Source of the DNA: Distichodus sexfasciatus
Taxonomy: Eukaryota; Chordata; Actinopteri; Characiformes; Distichodontidae
Assembly (NCBI GenBank): GCA_032718565.1
Contig: JAVGVS010000464.1
Coordinates: 132,501 to 196,500, forward strand
DNA length: 64,000 nt
Reading direction: 5' to 3'
Shown here: positions 1 through 13,500 of the stretch, piece after piece
How the letters are laid out: every line of letters starts with the position of its first letter
Numbering within the stretch: position 1 is the stretch's first letter
Translations under genes and position numbers: made by a program
Notes under the pieces: model-generated
Databases searched by the model: none
What the model saw: only the letters and a program-made list of their open reading frames with translations
Told to the model about the DNA's origin: nothing

Positions 1-128
1 GTCATTGTGTGAGAGTGTGTGTGTGCCCTTCGGTGTGTTGGCGCCTGCCCAGGGTTGTTCCCAGGATAGGCTCTGGTCCCCCTGCGACCCCAGCTGGGAA
101 TAAGCGATTTGTATAATGAATGAATGAA
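1..128 (+). repeat. tRNA-derived SINE, family B, 3' end
   Basis: Tail of the second SINE family (GTTGGCGCCTGCCCAGGGTT...) ending in (TGAA)n. Confidence 0.65.
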
Positions 129-217
129 TACTAGGAGATAAAAGTGAGAAACCGATCCAGTTTTCCTACTCTTAGTTTATTAAAATAATGTCACTACAAC
201 ACTAATATCACATCTAA

Positions 218-552
218 AAGGGCTGCACGATTCAGAAAATCTCCCGATTCGATTTGATTCTGATTCTTGGGCTCACGATATGATTTAAAACCGGTTAAAT
301 CGCACACTGAATCAAATGTTTACTAAATGTAATGCATACTGACTGCGTTTTCTTCACGCTCACGCAAAGGAGGCCTATCTGGACAGATTCCGACATTGCG
401 CCACCTATAGGATTGGCAAGCTGGGGAGGGAAAAAGTAAACTAGTGCCATTACGTTACTTGAAAAATATGAATGAATTTTTTTTTAAATGCATGAATCGA
501 TTTGGAATCGTCAGAATCGCGATTCATTTTGGGGTTTTTTTGCACACTCCTA
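218..552. mobile_element. hAT-like MITE
   Basis: 335 bp, ends AAGGGCTGCACGATTC... and ...GCACACTCCTA, flanked by a perfect 8-bp duplication ACATCTAA (210-217 and 553-560). Confidence 0.65.
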
Positions 553-1204
553 ACATCTAATATCAGACAGCCCCTACAACGGGGGCTGTTACCTGTGTTT
601 CCTCTTGCCAGCCGAACCCTGTTGTCCATTCTTTGTTCTTTTGATGACCGTGGACGTTTGTTTGCCTGCCTTAGAGTTAGAGAGAGAGAGTTTACTTTTG
701 GTTCACACTGGACTGCTTTTATGGTTCCTTTGTTAAATAAAGCCTACGTCATGCCTCTTTTTTGAGCCCACTAACAATAACAGCTAAATCCAGAAGGTTT
801 GCTCTGTTTGTTTAAAAGTGTGAATACAAATATCATCCCATTCAGTTACTGGTTGTTGATAATGGATTGGGATTTTAATACTGGGATCAGAGCAGAAAAT
901 GTAATATTGTAGCATTTCTCCTTTAAACTCAGGGTGGTGTTAAATCTTTGTCTAAGAATGACAGAACGAACGAATTTGAGCAGGAATTAATTAAAAGGAT
1001 GTTAAACTCCAGAACTAATTATCATCATTGCATCTAGGGCTGGGCAAAAAAACCTGAAAGTGTGTTGGAACCGAATTTCCGGACCTTAATCTTGCTGGTG
1101 TTGTTTAATATTGTTAACACATTAACTCCTTTAAAATACTTCAAAAATAAAAGTTTGAAATAACTGTGATACTGTTTTGAAATGATATTGATTTAAAATC
1201 ATTT

Positions 1205-2100
1205 CAGACTGCGGAGAACTAGCGGTAGGATTCTTTTCTCCAAATAAAGAGGTTGTAGGTTTAAATCCAGCTCTAGCTTGCCATCAGCACAACCCGCACT
1301 GGAGCTCTGAGCAAGACCCTTAACCCCTAGTTGCTCCCTGGAGGCTGTCCCTGTAATTAGGAAATAGAAGTCGCTCCAGATAAGAGTAGGGCCCTATGAA
1401 ATCCGTTTTGTTTTTCCCTAAATTCCGTTCGATTTTTTCCTGAATTCTGTTTTTTGCATTTTTATTCTTCTGAATTCCGTGTTTTACGTTATAATCAGTG
1501 TATAATAGTGGATGGGAAAAAAGAAGAATGCAATAGAAAAAAAAAACACATTAAATGACTGTTATTCAGCTTCAACAAAGTGCTGGGGTTCAGCAGAACA
1601 TTTTTGGCTTTGGTAAAACATTTACCTGTAAACAACAAAACACATTCATTTTTTCGTGCAAAACGAAACGTTTCTGATGTGAGTTTTTGACCGTAAGTGG
1701 TCGTCACGTGTTCTTGCGGGTGCAGTCTATCGTGTGCCGGCAAAACTTGCAAAAGAGTTGTTCTCCGGATTCAGAAAAATCAATTGGGTATTGTTCTGCT
1801 CTAAACTTAGCACTGACAGTCGAATTCCGTAATTTTTTTGAGGACTTCAGTGTTTCAGCCTCTTCGCCATAGCTGACCGTTGACTTTTTCCCCTCTGTGT
1901 CTGTGCGTTTGCGCGTGTGGAAAGCTTTACTTTGCCCACACACCGATATCAGCGAATTATACAACATTCCGCACTTTACAACGGATTCCATTTTATTTGT
2001 TGAATTCCGCAATTCCATCCGCGTTTTCCGCATCGCGGAAATCACAGGGCCCTATAAGAGAGTCCGCTAAATGCTGTAAACGTAAATGTAGCGTGATATC
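1205..2100 (+). repeat. SINE family C split by a MITE
   Basis: Family C (AGGTTTAAATCCAGCT ... GAAGTCGCTCCAGATAAGAG) runs 1205-1387 and ends after the insertion with GTCCGCTAAATGCTGTAAA at about 2060-2085. Confidence 0.65.
1388..2053. mobile_element. hAT-like MITE inserted in a SINE
   Basis: 666 bp with inverted ends AGGGCCCTATGAAAT / AGGGCCCTGTGATTT and an 8-bp duplication ATAAGAGT/ATAAGAGA. It splits a family C SINE that resumes at about 2054. Confidence 0.75.
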
Positions 2101-2324
2101 CAAACTGGTTTGCACCGGTCCTTTGCTAGTTGATGCTGTTTGCCAATCTTCCTTGGTGCTAGGGGAGTATCTAGGGCTGGGCAACATGACTTACAATTCA
2201 AATCACAATATTTCTGAACCAAATATCAATATACGTCATTTGAAATTATTTATATCAAATTGCAAGGAACTGTCTTAATATGATAGGCATAAACAAAATA
2301 TACACATTAATATTACATTTTGGG

Positions 2325-2553
2325 GCAGCTGCTACCGTGAAGATAAGGGAGTCGGCCCCATGATCGGAGGGTCGCCAGTTCTAGTCCCAGACCGGTAAAG
2401 GTGCCACTGAGGTACTCATGAGCACAGCATTGTCCCCAGATGTTGCCAAATCTGCCCTCTGCTCCTTCACGGATATGTCACATGCACAGATCACATTACA
2501 TTGTGGTGCAGTGTTTGCACTGTGTTCACAATGACAAATAATCACTCACTCAG
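2325..2553 (+). repeat. tRNA-derived SINE, family A
   Basis: Degraded head, then the family body (ACTGAGGTACTCATGAGCA...CTTCACGGAT...GTTCACAATGACAAATAATC). Heads of better copies carry pol III A and B boxes (GGTTCAAATCC). Confidence 0.7.
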
Positions 2554-2555
2554 AA

Positions 2556-2790
2556 CCACCAATCGGGGCCGCAGTGACCAGAGTCTATCCCAGAACTACG
2601 GTCGCAAGGCGGGGAACAACCCTGAGTGGGGTACAGTCTCACACAAATGGAATTTGGAGTCACCAATCAACCTACAGGGCATGCTTTTGGACTCTGGAAG
2701 GTAACAGCCGGAGAAAAACCCACATGAACATGGGGAGAGCATGCAAACACGAAGTGACCCACGGATCAAACCCAGGACTTTCTTGCTGTG
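2556..2790 (-). repeat. SINE family B, degraded
   Basis: Minus-strand, diverged copy aligned with 38733-39066 but lacking a clear head. Confidence 0.55.
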
Positions 2791-5700
2791 TTAATTTAAT
2801 TCATTCGCTTATAAAATTTTATTGAAATTAAACTGATTAAAGCTAATTATTTGGCTGTACTTAGGTAGAGTGGGAGCGATTGCTTTAACTCCTTTACTCT
2901 GTTTTAAGCCAGGTTTTGTAAACAAGCAAAAATGGCGAGAAGCTTTCAAACCTCCTCACAAATTTTGTGCAAGAAATACAAGTCTTTCAACTGCTTCTGG
3001 CTTCATTACTAAGCAGAAAAACAGACTTGTGAAATGGAAACCTGCCCAATTATTCCCCGAGATGGAAAGAGAGATAGAGGGGGAAGGAAGAACGCAAGAA
3101 CAGGTGAGGTGACAAGAGGGTCGGCTGAGGGCAACTCGGTGCTACAGAGATGGTTTTCCGAGGGGAAAGGTACTGACAGAGGAATCAGAGGGTGATGTGT
3201 GAGCACTGGGCCTGGAGGGAGAGGTACAGGAAAGGAGAGCAGCGTGAGGTCGGAGCGGAGCTGAGTGGCACCGGGGCTATGAAGCCTACGAGCAGAGCCA
3301 CTTAGTGACGAGACCTCTGCTGCCGAGAGGAGACAAGCACTCAGCGAGCTTAATTGCAGCCTCCCGGCAAAAGAGGGAGAGAAAGAAAGAGAGAGGGGAC
3401 CTCGATCATAAGAGCCCATGTATGCATACACACAGCACTATTAAAGCCATGAAAAGCCCTCGTGTGAAAGAGAAACGTAACCGCAGACAAGTGCGTCCCG
3501 TTGATCCCCATTATCATATTAATTTCACCGTAAATATTGGGGAAATTGAGCAAAGTCTTACAAAATTACAGGGGTGGAGACAAAAAGTGCAGGCTAATTC
3601 ATGAAGTAAAAATTCTTCCGTTTAGTGTGTCCTTACAGAAACGTAATGCATACTGTATGTTAACTGCATTTCCTAATACACCCTGGTATCTGAACGTGCA
3701 TGGCATGCAAGACTTGCTTAGCAGGTTACCGGCTAATGCAGTTCAAAACTGGGCGGTAAAGCCTGTTATACAGAAAAATGTAAGGAGTAAAAAAGAAAGT
3801 GCAATGGGAGGGAAGCCTCACGATATACAAGGTCACCTTACATCCAATTGTTATTCAAACTCAAGTTTCTGCTGCACGATTTATCGTATTTGCATTATCA
3901 CGGCAATATGCAGTGAAAAGTGCATTAGTAGAATCTCAAGATGTGCCATGGCAAGTAACATCACTAAAATCTAAATCAAACATGTCAGGCCACAATTTTT
4001 TCTTCTTGATACAAAGTTACACTCCGCCATTTTTTATTTTCCATGACTAATCTGCAAGAGAAGTGGGTCTGGTATTTTACATGATTTATTTTTAGTTCTA
4101 AAAGGTGCCAGGAAATGCAACTTTGCTTCACTTAAACTCCTAATAATTTTGTTAGTGATCATTCTATAATATCTGTGTACTCATTTTTTTTTTTAAAAAC
4201 AATGTCTGATTTAAAAGGGGTTTGAACAGCAACCGCAAAACGTCTGAGAATATAGTTAAGAAATTCAGAATTCTTAGATAAAGTGATGGTTGTGCAATCT
4301 CAAAAAAATCTTAAGGGTTAAAAATTTACTCCTTAAGATTTTTTTTTGTTTGTTTCTATCTAGAACGTTTAATTTTGCTGTGAATTTAGGTATTTGCTTC
4401 ATTTTTTCTGTAAACAAGAAATCTGTACTGCATTTCATTTCTTCCAATATCATGCCAAGTTACTGCTCTTGCAAACACCACACCAGGCAGGAAAATCGAG
4501 TCAGAATAATGCTTTATTTTAAGTTCCACAAGTGAAAGCTGGACGCATTTCAGCTGTAACAGTAAAACGAAATATTTTTATGATGTACAACCCCCCCAAA
4601 CTTCTCCTTAATCTCTAACCTCGCACGAGACTATGGTGAATAATCCTGGAACGTGATGTCTGTGCATCCACAAGACGCCACGTTTCCAGGTCGCTGCCGG
4701 GCTAGAGCCAGTCTCGATCAGAGCTGTCCTACAATCCATTGTGTATCCACAAAGACACACAGGACACACACTCGACCAGGCAATACCAAGTCTTTTGTTC
4801 TAGTCGCTGCCCCTGCATCACACACACAGCTTCTCATTCTGTTTTCTGAGCTTCTCATTCTATCATAGGTTTTATGTGTAGATACGCTAGTCATTTATTT
4901 TTATAGTATCTGTTTTACTGGCCCTGAAGCCAGGGGAAAAGATTGTATAGGTTGAGATTTGTACTAAAGAAGAACAGTGTTCTATCTCTTACAACCCAGT
5001 TGGGGTCATTTTCCAATCAGGCTGTAATATCATTACATAAATGCACTTAGCTGATCACCCCACTGCGATACAATGACCGCATCGTATCTGAACGCTGACC
5101 ACGGCAATTTGGAGACCGTCCTGAGTCCCTGTGCAAAATGACGACAAATCATACAGCAAATACGATCCCTGGACTCAAATTTTCCTGAAAAGCATTGGGT
5201 GGTATTTCAGTACAGCTTTTCTGTTCACGAAGCATTTCCAATTTCAAATGACACCACAATCTGAGGAGTGTTGCGTCTAATTATAGGAAGGTGGAGGAGA
5301 GATGTAGATATATAATGAAGAAAAACACAGCAGCCCTAAAAACCTGTCATTTTGGCACACCGGCTTCCAGACTGTAGTTAACTGCCTGGAACCCATTTTT
5401 ACTGCTTGGCTGAGGGAAGGAGGGAGGGAGGGAGGGAGGGAGGGAGAGAGGAGGGGAGACTTGTCTCCATCACTAATAGGTACTTTTATATAATTCTAAA
5501 GGTCTAGACATTGCCAGAAAACATAAATGTCTGTTATTTTCCTTTTTCTTCAATAATTTTCTATCATCACGGAGATCCAGAATGTGCTTGTTTACCGTAT
5601 AGAAGGTGGATATAAGATGTCAATTAAATTGGCTAAATAAATGAACTTATGACAATTCCAACAACGTTCGGACCCACTTATTCATAACAAAGCGTTTTAC

Positions 5701-6023
5701 ATGCATGTCCACTCTATGTCTTCTGAAGAAAAGAACATAACAAATCTGACGTTTGGAGGACATTTCTTACTGTCCTTAATTTTTTCTACATAAACAAGGA
5801 AGATTGTGAAGATATCCAGCATCCAACATGGCTAATGATCTAAAGGAGCCCAAAATACTGTCAGATCATCACTGCTATTTCGTATACATAAAGATAGTTT
5901 GTGACTTTGCCATTCAGTTAATTTATACATATACACATGTGTGTCTACCAAGAGGCCTGGGTCAAGACTGCAAGGATACATAGATAATGGATAGACAGAT
6001 GTATGAATGGATAGATGTATAGA

Positions 6024-6034
6024 TGAATAGATGT

Positions 6035-6082
<48 letters not shown>
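6024..6082 (+). repeat. (GATA)n microsatellite
   Basis: About a dozen perfect ATAG units, preceded by imperfect GATGTAT-type units from about 5980. Confidence 0.9.
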
Positions 6083-6865
6083 GAAAAAGTTATATACTGA
6101 AAAGACATAGATGATGTATAGTCTTTTTTGACCTGCTGAAGATACCAAGAATAGACGGAATGACCTTCATGTGCATGAACTGACTGTAAGTTTCCAATCA
6201 TAAGACAAAATAAACGTCTGATTAAAGTATTAGTCACGCATAAATGTAAATAGCTTTTCAGACATTTCAAATCCTTTCTGAATTAGTTTGTTTAGGTGCA
6301 TTTCTTGGGTCTGTATACATAGGCTACATAAGGTGCACATCACATCTACATAGCAGTTCTTCAATGTGAAGGACTGATTGAAAATGATTTCATCTGCAGA
6401 ATAACTATGCGCTGAAAGTGAATAAATTGAGATGGTCTGTCTGAAAATGAATAACAATCTGAAGCAATTTGATAAGTTGCATTTCTCTTATCCATTCATG
6501 TAGATAACGTGAAATCTTCAAAAAAAAAGAAAAAAAAGTAAAGAGCAACCTAAGTTCTTAAGAACTCAATTTGAAAAAAAAAAGCAAATAAATTAATTTG
6601 CAGAGTAAGTATTTGCCGAAAGGGGCGAGTCAGGACTTCTTAAAGGATGCATTCATTCATTCACTGGTTCATTCAATCGTTCATGGTTGTGACACATCAC
6701 ACCTCCACGATCCTACTTTGCCCCGTGTCCGAGTTTTTATCACGCGAATCGGAACAGCTAAGTTGTGAAATAAACACTTTTACATTGGAAAAAAAAACTT
6801 TATGACAACGCCCTTTTTACATTAACAATAAAACAACAAGAAACCATGGCAAAAGTGGAGCTCAC

Positions 6866-6986
6866 CTGCTAGAATGGCTTTACCGGGGTGTGTGAGTTTG
6901 GCTTTGCCTCCTGGCGCAGCAGCAGCAGCAGCTAAGCAGAACCGGGGCGTGTGCGCGAACGCGAGGCGTCTGGATGGATCAGACAT
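6866..6986 (-). CDS. slc25a1: Mitochondrial citrate carrier SLC25A1, first coding exon
   Basis: This exon encodes the N-terminus of the tricarboxylate/citrate carrier of the inner mitochondrial membrane, which exports citrate to the cytosol for lipid synthesis. ATG at 6986-6984 opens 40 codons plus one base. An in-frame stop lies seven codons upstream of the ATG. After a variable leader (MSDPSRRLAFAH...) and an alanine run comes KAKLTHPGKAILAG, which is the signature just before the first transmembrane helix of SLC25A1. The exon ends at 6866 with donor GTGAGC in phase 1, so the next exon would supply the following glycine, as in the family. Exons 2 onward were not found at 1-6865, so they lie outside the window. 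The gene is tandem to and downstream of clathrin, as in human 22q11. Confidence 0.9.
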
Positions 6987-7120
6987 GATCTGACGAAACG
7001 CTTAAAACTCTCGTGTTTTGTTGTGGAAGTTGTTTCCGAAATGTTTTGCAAACAGACGGTGACTTTGTACGGCGTTAGTTCGTGAAGAGCGGAGTAAGTG
7101 ACGGCCGCTGGCACAAGAGT

Positions 7121-7127
7121 TTATATA
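7121..7127 (-). promoter_or_regulatory. slc25a1: TATA box of slc25a1
   Basis: Reading the minus strand gives CTATATAAAC about 135 bp upstream of the start codon, in a CpG-containing stretch. This predicts a 5' UTR of roughly 100 nt. An inverted CCAAT motif lies further upstream near 7367-7372. Identified by motif and spacing only. Confidence 0.5.
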
Positions 7128-7260
7128 GCGATCTTCTCTCTATGAAGTAATTCTGTAGTCCAGCCTCCAAACCTCTGATCGGACTGAAGATGATCGGACT
7201 GTTGACAGGCGAGGCGGGACCGACCTATCAGACGCCAGAGAGCGCCGCACGCGGGCTCCG

Positions 7261-7326
7261 TCCCGTCCCACACACACACACACGCGCGCGCGCGCTCACA
7301 CTCACACACACACACGCACACACACA
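7261..7326 (+). repeat. (CA)n/(CG)n mixed tract
   Basis: Alternating CA, CG and CA blocks upstream of the slc25a1 TATA box. Alternating purine-pyrimidine sequence of this kind can adopt Z-DNA. Confidence 0.85.
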
Positions 7327-8099
7327 GGGCGGGGTTCGTCCAGTCGCCGTTTTCTTTTTCTCCACCAAACCAATCGCCCTTCCCTCTGTAGGACACTACA
7401 CACGCCCTAAAAAGCTTTTCGTGTGCGCATGTAGAGGGCTTCCTTGCTACAGGTTGCATGTAGTGCACTACGTAGGGTGTAGTTGGAATAGGAGGTACAC
7501 TCGCTGGCTAGCGATAAAGCGTCACGTCCTTGTTCTGAGGAAACTCGTTTTAAGGTGGAATGGCGAAACTGCGTTTCTAAACAAATGTATGAAGTTGCTT
7601 AACTTTATTTGAATACGAATATCAGCAAGAGGGAGCATGAAAAATAGTTTTAGGACTCTTTATATAGATAAACGAAACTTTAATCTTAACGAAAGAGGTT
7701 TAAATGCTGGGGTTGTGACAAGATGGAATTGAAGTATTATTTTACCGGCACCTTAAGCAAGTTAAACCAAACTAATTTCAAAGGAATTTGACATTACTTG
7801 AACATTATAGTCAACTCCATAATGTTTCACAACCAGGGACTTAGTTTCCCTCCTTAATGTGACTATACTCATGAAACACACTAAATACATTTGGGACCAT
7901 TAACTCTACGTTTGTTTGTTTTTTTGGCAACTTTTGACTCACCATCAGTCTGCGCATGCCATGGAAACCGGAAGTGCTCATTAATTTCTAGTGCGCGCGT
8001 GAGAGAATTATCTGGCAGACCGACAGCACAGAAAGAAACCATAAGAAGAGTGAGCGAAAGAAAGGGCATACATTTGTATATATTCGACAAGCTAACAAT

Positions 8100-9162
8100 T
8101 AGGGATGCACCGATACCACTTTTTTACAAACCGATACGAGTACTTTTAATTTGTGTAGATCGATTTTAGCAGATTTTATTTTCTCCTTTGCAGATTATAA
8201 TAAAGCTATAATAAGGCTAAACATCAAACCGATCTTTATGGTTGTAACAAAAAAGTGTCATCACATTAGACAAAATGTAAATATATGCAGATAAGTGAAA
8301 TGAAATGTACTGCATAGTTAACACAAGCAACTTAAAAGTCAGCAAAACTTACTCTGTTGACACATTCAGGGCTCCAGACAAAAGAAAGAAGTTAGGAGCC
8401 TGGCTTGTATTTACATTATGACTAACAATTTTGATTGGCCAGCAAGAGAGAAGTGACATTGACGAGCAAAGCGCTGTTCTAGAAGTTGAATGGATTTCAA
8501 CTTGAAGCACTCTGAGCGCTGCGGTACAAAACAAAACAAACAAACAAACAAAACCTGTCCACCAAACGCTTTTTTATGCGCTGAAAACCTCACTTCCAAA
8601 AGCACTTTCTCGGCGCTTGTTGTTGCTAAGTTACAAAAAGCGTTGGGAACTTCCGCGTTCGGTCCTATTTCATATAAACATTGTAGCATCTTCCTTTGAG
8701 TTCGGAAGTTTAGATGCCGCTATTCGGCTTCATCGTAATGCGGTCTTCTTTTACTGTCGATGGATACAGCAGGATTTTTATGTTTATTTATTTATTTTAG
8801 TCACGACGGCCACCTTAACTATAAAGCGTTGCGGGAAACGCTGGGGCTGAGACTATCTGCGCATAATTAAAAGCCGTTTCTTGCTTCTTTAAAAAAAAAT
8901 TCCCTTGGAGTGAGAGAGACGGTTGCCATTGGCGACTGGAAAGAATAAACTAGTTAGAAAAAACATCCAGTCGCACTGGCGAACATTGTAGTCGCCATCT
9001 GGAGCCCTGAATTTCACATGAGCTTGTGGGCAGGACCTCTGAACCTAAGTTTCTGGATGGCTGTCTCTCCCTATGGTATCGGCAATTTATTTACGAGTAC
9101 GAGTATATTAATGAAGTATCGGCCCGATACCCGATACTGGTATCGGTATCGGTGCAGCCCTA
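8100..9162. mobile_element. hAT-like MITE
   Basis: Inverted ends TAGGGATGCACCGATACC / TAGGGCTGCACCGATACC, about 1.06 kb, with flanks CTAACAAT/CTAAAAAT (7 of 8 match). No transposase frame inside. Confidence 0.75.
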
Positions 9163-9368
9163 CTAAAAATACACACAAAGAGAGCGCAAAAAAACGCAAA
9201 CTCAAATAGAAATAGAACAGAAACAATAGAAAATGAGATGACGACAGACAAGCGAGAAGGATGGAGGGAGACATCTAACTGGTTGTGAACAACACAAACA
9301 TGTCATCACAAAAGACAAGGAGACAAAGAAGGACAGTCAGTCTACAATCTTGTAGTTAGTGTGTAAAC

Positions 9369-9374
9369 TTTATT
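9369..9374 (-). terminator. cltc: candidate clathrin polyadenylation signal
   Basis: AATAAA on the minus strand, about 1 kb past the stop codon, is the first canonical signal I see in the 3' UTR direction. Transcript ends were not tested. Confidence 0.4.
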
Positions 9375-10405
9375 TATATCTCTGTGCTTGACGACCGAGC
9401 CATCATGCGCGCGCGCACACACATTTTCCTCATAAGCTTTTAACATATTCCCATGACACTGCTTTTCGCAGAAATCAGAAACAGCTGTTGCCAAACCTTG
9501 TAGTGAGTAGTTTCTTTTAAAAAAGAAAGAAAAACCATTGCGTCCTTCAACTAATAACATTTCACTAAAAGACATTGCATATGGCTTGCAGTAACACTGG
9601 TCGTACATCACTTAAAAAGAGCAGCATTATAATTTATGCATGTCATAATTAATAAGTTGAGACGTATAATTGCTTTGTGTCTTTATCGGTGATGGCTCTG
9701 CAAGAGGCAGAAAGGAGCTCAGATCTATTATTGTACCATGTGAAATTCACTGTATGGACCATCAGTGGGTTCAAGAAAAAAAAAAAAAACAACAAATGCA
9801 GAGGTTTTTCATTGTTTGTGTCTTTTCTTAACAGGAGGTTTGATAGTTCTGTCAGCTTTTACAAACCCACGATCGTTCTGTCCCAGTATGTGTCACTCTG
9901 AACCTCTAACATAGCAGTACGTGCTATGTCAGGTTTGGAATCCACTGCTGCAATGAATGTAAACAAAACATTATCCTGCATATTAAAATGACAAAACAGC
10001 AGAGATCTGAAAACAAATGTACCAAGCACACGTCACTAGTGTTGTCTGTTTCACCAAAGTTCATTCAGGTAGTCAGTCTGGCTGCACGGCGCCAAAAACA
10101 GGCATTTCAGCAAATAAACCCCTTCTCACGTCGCACTGCCTATGCTACATCTCTATAAAAATAATCAAAATATAAAATCGGACAGGCTGCTAGATATGCC
10201 ACGTTAGTGCATTGTAAGTACATAATGTAATTAAGTAGCATAAAGCAAGGAGTTGCACTTTGTCTGTCTGCATTGTGATTCATCTGCTTCAGTCTCTTTC
10301 ATGCTGGATTGAGCGGATGGCTCGGCTTCGGTCTCACAGGCAAACATTTCCCAGGGTTTCTAGAGGGTTGCGGGAAGTTAAAGGTCATTTATAGAACGTA
10401 AATCA

Positions 10406-10527
10406 TTAAGGCTGAAGGTTGAACCCGTAAGCTGGTGCAGTGTATCCAGGAGTAGGATAGCTGTAACCAGGGTATCCAGCTTGGGGTACCACAGGGGTTT
10501 GACCGGCAGTCAACATCAACTGCTGAC
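10406..10527 (-). CDS. cltc: clathrin heavy chain last coding exon with Hsc70 site
   Basis: 122 nt encoding QQLMLTAGQTPVVPQAGYP through YGFNLQP, then TAA at 10408-10406 and a second in-frame TGA. QLMLT is the known Hsc70-binding motif used in uncoating. The rest is the flexible Pro/Tyr/Gly tail typical of CLTC. Acceptor TATCAG. Confidence 0.94.
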
Positions 10528-13500
10528 CTGATAATGCACGCAGAGACACACAAACATAGACACACATAGACAGACAAAATCACATTTTAATAGTGATCAC
10601 ACCCATATGCCCATATGGGCGAAAATGCGATTCTGCACAGCAAAACGAAGACAGCTTTTCATGATTACTAAATATCTGTCTAAATATCCCTGTATGTGCT
10701 TAGTTGTCAATACAAAGAAAAATATTCAACAAGTATCTACGATTTTAGTATAGGAAAAATTTATATTGGGTGACGTGACAATTAAGAAAGACTGTTCTTT
10801 CTTAGGGAAGAATGTTTCCTCAACCATTTTTATAGCGATGCCATTGTGTAGTTTATTGACTAGAGGGCACACAGCAACTGCACTATAATCACTTGTGTTT
10901 TAATACATGCCAAGTTTTTCCTATTCATTAAGATGAAACAAGTTTATTTTGAAACTGCAATATGCCAGGTTATTTAGCGGTGAACTGTACACATATAAAT
11001 AACTATACACAGTAAAACTGTGGGAAAAGCTGTTTATGTTTCGTGTTTCTGAAAACAAACCTGGGTACTTGCAGATACACTGTTATCAAATTTTTCATAT
11101 CCTTTGATTATTGAAACTGGTAATGCTGTGGTCTGGATCTAATCTGCTGTTCCTAGCACTGGACAATACAGCACTCTACAGTTTCACGTTGGATGACTGG
11201 GCTTAACTTTTGCATAACAATAGGCAGTATGAAAACTAGACCAGTTTCAATGTTTCAGGTGAAAAAGAGTGAAAGAGAGGGCAACAGTGCTATTGCACCC
11301 GTTTCCCCTGCTGACATACCATATACTATAGAAGTGGATTCACTGCCTTCTTCTTTTTCTTCTTCTTCAGTGCTTCTCTTACTCTCAGCCTCTTCCAATT
11401 TGTCCACCTAAAACACAGATATAGCCTTAAACCTGCAGCTAACACTTAAATCCTGACAGCGTGTCCTGCTGTCAATAAGTGCTCCTGTTGTGGGCAGTAT
11501 AAAAAGAGCCCCTCTAGCGGAGTGCTGACAACAAGGGACAAGCCGGCATATTGTCCCAGACCCAGAGCCTGGGGGAACGGGGGAAAGGGGGGGGGCATTC
11601 TGCAGGAGAAAATAGGTCTTTTCATTTTGGCCAAACCAGGGCTTTAGGGTGTTGGGTTTGAGAATTCCTCGTTTCCCTGCCCCCATGTAACACCTCCCGT
11701 TACATTTTGGAGCATTCCGTGCTACTAGAACACTAGAATCTGGCACCACAATTCTTTTGTCTCTTTGCTCTGAAAAGACATTCAAAAATCGGCACTCCAT
11801 GCAACTTAACAGCATGGCACACACTCCATGCACTTCACATCCATGAAATCACTCCTAAATAGCTTTCGATAGCTTAATACCGGTTAAAATATAGTACGCG
11901 CCACCTTCTGGCCAACTTGAGGTACTACTCTGTACTCCTTCTTCATCTTTCGGCTTCTCCCACTAATCTGCAATAGGGCGGATAATGGTCAGAGTCTTTC
12001 CTCATAATTCAGTACCAGTTCAGGGTGGTTGTCATGGTAACAGCTATAATCATTTCCAGAGTTATCTCTGGTTTCAGACAAAGACAGAATCTACACTACT
12101 ACACAGCTGATCAGGTCTGAAAAAGGCAGGGAGAAAACAATGGGATGATGAAATAAGACGATCAGCACTACAACTCTCTCAGACGCTAGGAGATTTTCCC
12201 CCCAAATAAATTAACAGATGTCTTGTGTTTTAAACCAACTTTAATGACATCCAAAAGTGAAAGTGAGTGATTTTTGTCATTGTGAACACAGCACAGCACA
12301 CACCGCACTACAACAAAATGTGACCTCTGCAATTGACCCAGCCATGAAGAAGCAGTGGGGAGCTAACAAGGGGCAGCGCCCGGGGAGCAGTGCTTGGGAA
12401 CGGTACCTTGCTCATGGGTACCTCAGTGGTAACTTTACCGGTCCTGGATTCAAACCTGCGACCTTCTGATCACGGGGGTGAACACCCTACCGTTACGCCA
12501 CTAACTCCCCCAAAAAGGAAGGCTAAGCCTACAGGGAATAACGATAATGTGAAAGATCAATCCTTTTTTGGCTTCTGTTTTTACGCTGTAACGGCATCTC
12601 GTCTCTCTATGTACTTGTATATAGTGGAAATGACAAAGTTTAGTTTGAATAATGTGAATGTGCAAGATAAACAACTAATTGGTCATATTTAAGATACAAA
12701 ATACAGTAAATAAGGCATGAGCCTTATTAAATTATTTATATGAAATATGCAGGAGGTGTGTAAACTGATGAATGAGTAACTGGGGAGTAAACTCAGATCA
12801 TTTCATTTCATCCATTTACACTGTGAACCTAATGAAACAACTTATATTTATCCATTAACATAATGAGAGGAGGATTTACATGTCATTTTGAAATATAACT
12901 CTTGGGGACTCATTAGAGTGTGTTATGCAAAATGTTTGACTGTAGTTTCAAAGCAGACTGCTCATTTCCATTGTAGAGCCAGTCTTCCCCTCAGCTTCCA
13001 TTATAAAAGGGTTTTAATTAGGGATGCACAATATGGGAATTATTGGCTAATGCCGATATCCGATGTTTTTCATGCGTATTTCTGTCGATGCTGATAAACG
13101 AGGAAGGCAGAGTTGAGCGCGTAAAGACAAGATAATTTGCTTGCCAAAGTTCCACTGCGCGCTCAGAATTTTGGCACAAAAACAGCATCTGACATTTCTA
13201 ACACAGCGCCAAGTCAAGCGAGCGTGAAAGCAGAGGCGAATGAGGGCGGAGTATTTCCAGCGTAGTGCACAACATTTGAAGAAAAAGTCACGTCCTGCCC
13301 TATGTGGTCTACCAAGTCAAATAGGGGGCGTGTGACACTCCATGTGCACTACCTAGAGCGTAGAGAGCTGTTAAGCTACAACCCCGGCTATTTCCTGAGT
13401 TGCATACTACCACATAGAAAAGTATGATAGGAGCACCTTACCTACCGTGACTTAAAAAGGAAACAATTATCGGCCGATTCCGATCAGAGATCAGAAGAAC

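Larger units (their letters stand above)
1..6865 (-). other. slc25a1: Presumed slc25a1 intron 1
   Basis: No slc25a1 exon or other convincing coding exon is visible here on either strand. I looked for the second exon (AGGIEICITFPTEY region) and did not find it. The stretch holds SINE and hAT-like insertions between 1 and about 2800. The rest is AT-rich, apparently unique DNA with a (GATA)n tract near 6030-6082 and a GGGA-rich tract near 5411-5446. The 3100-3400 segment is GC-richer, but its open frames resemble nothing I know. Confidence 0.55.

Noticed and set aside
3009..3431. 140-codon minus-strand frame rich in Ser/Leu/Pro
   Set aside because: Low-complexity translation of purine-rich DNA; no domain and no splice support.
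5945..6148. Ile/Tyr/Ser repeat frames on the minus strand
   Set aside because: Translation of the (GATA)n microsatellite.
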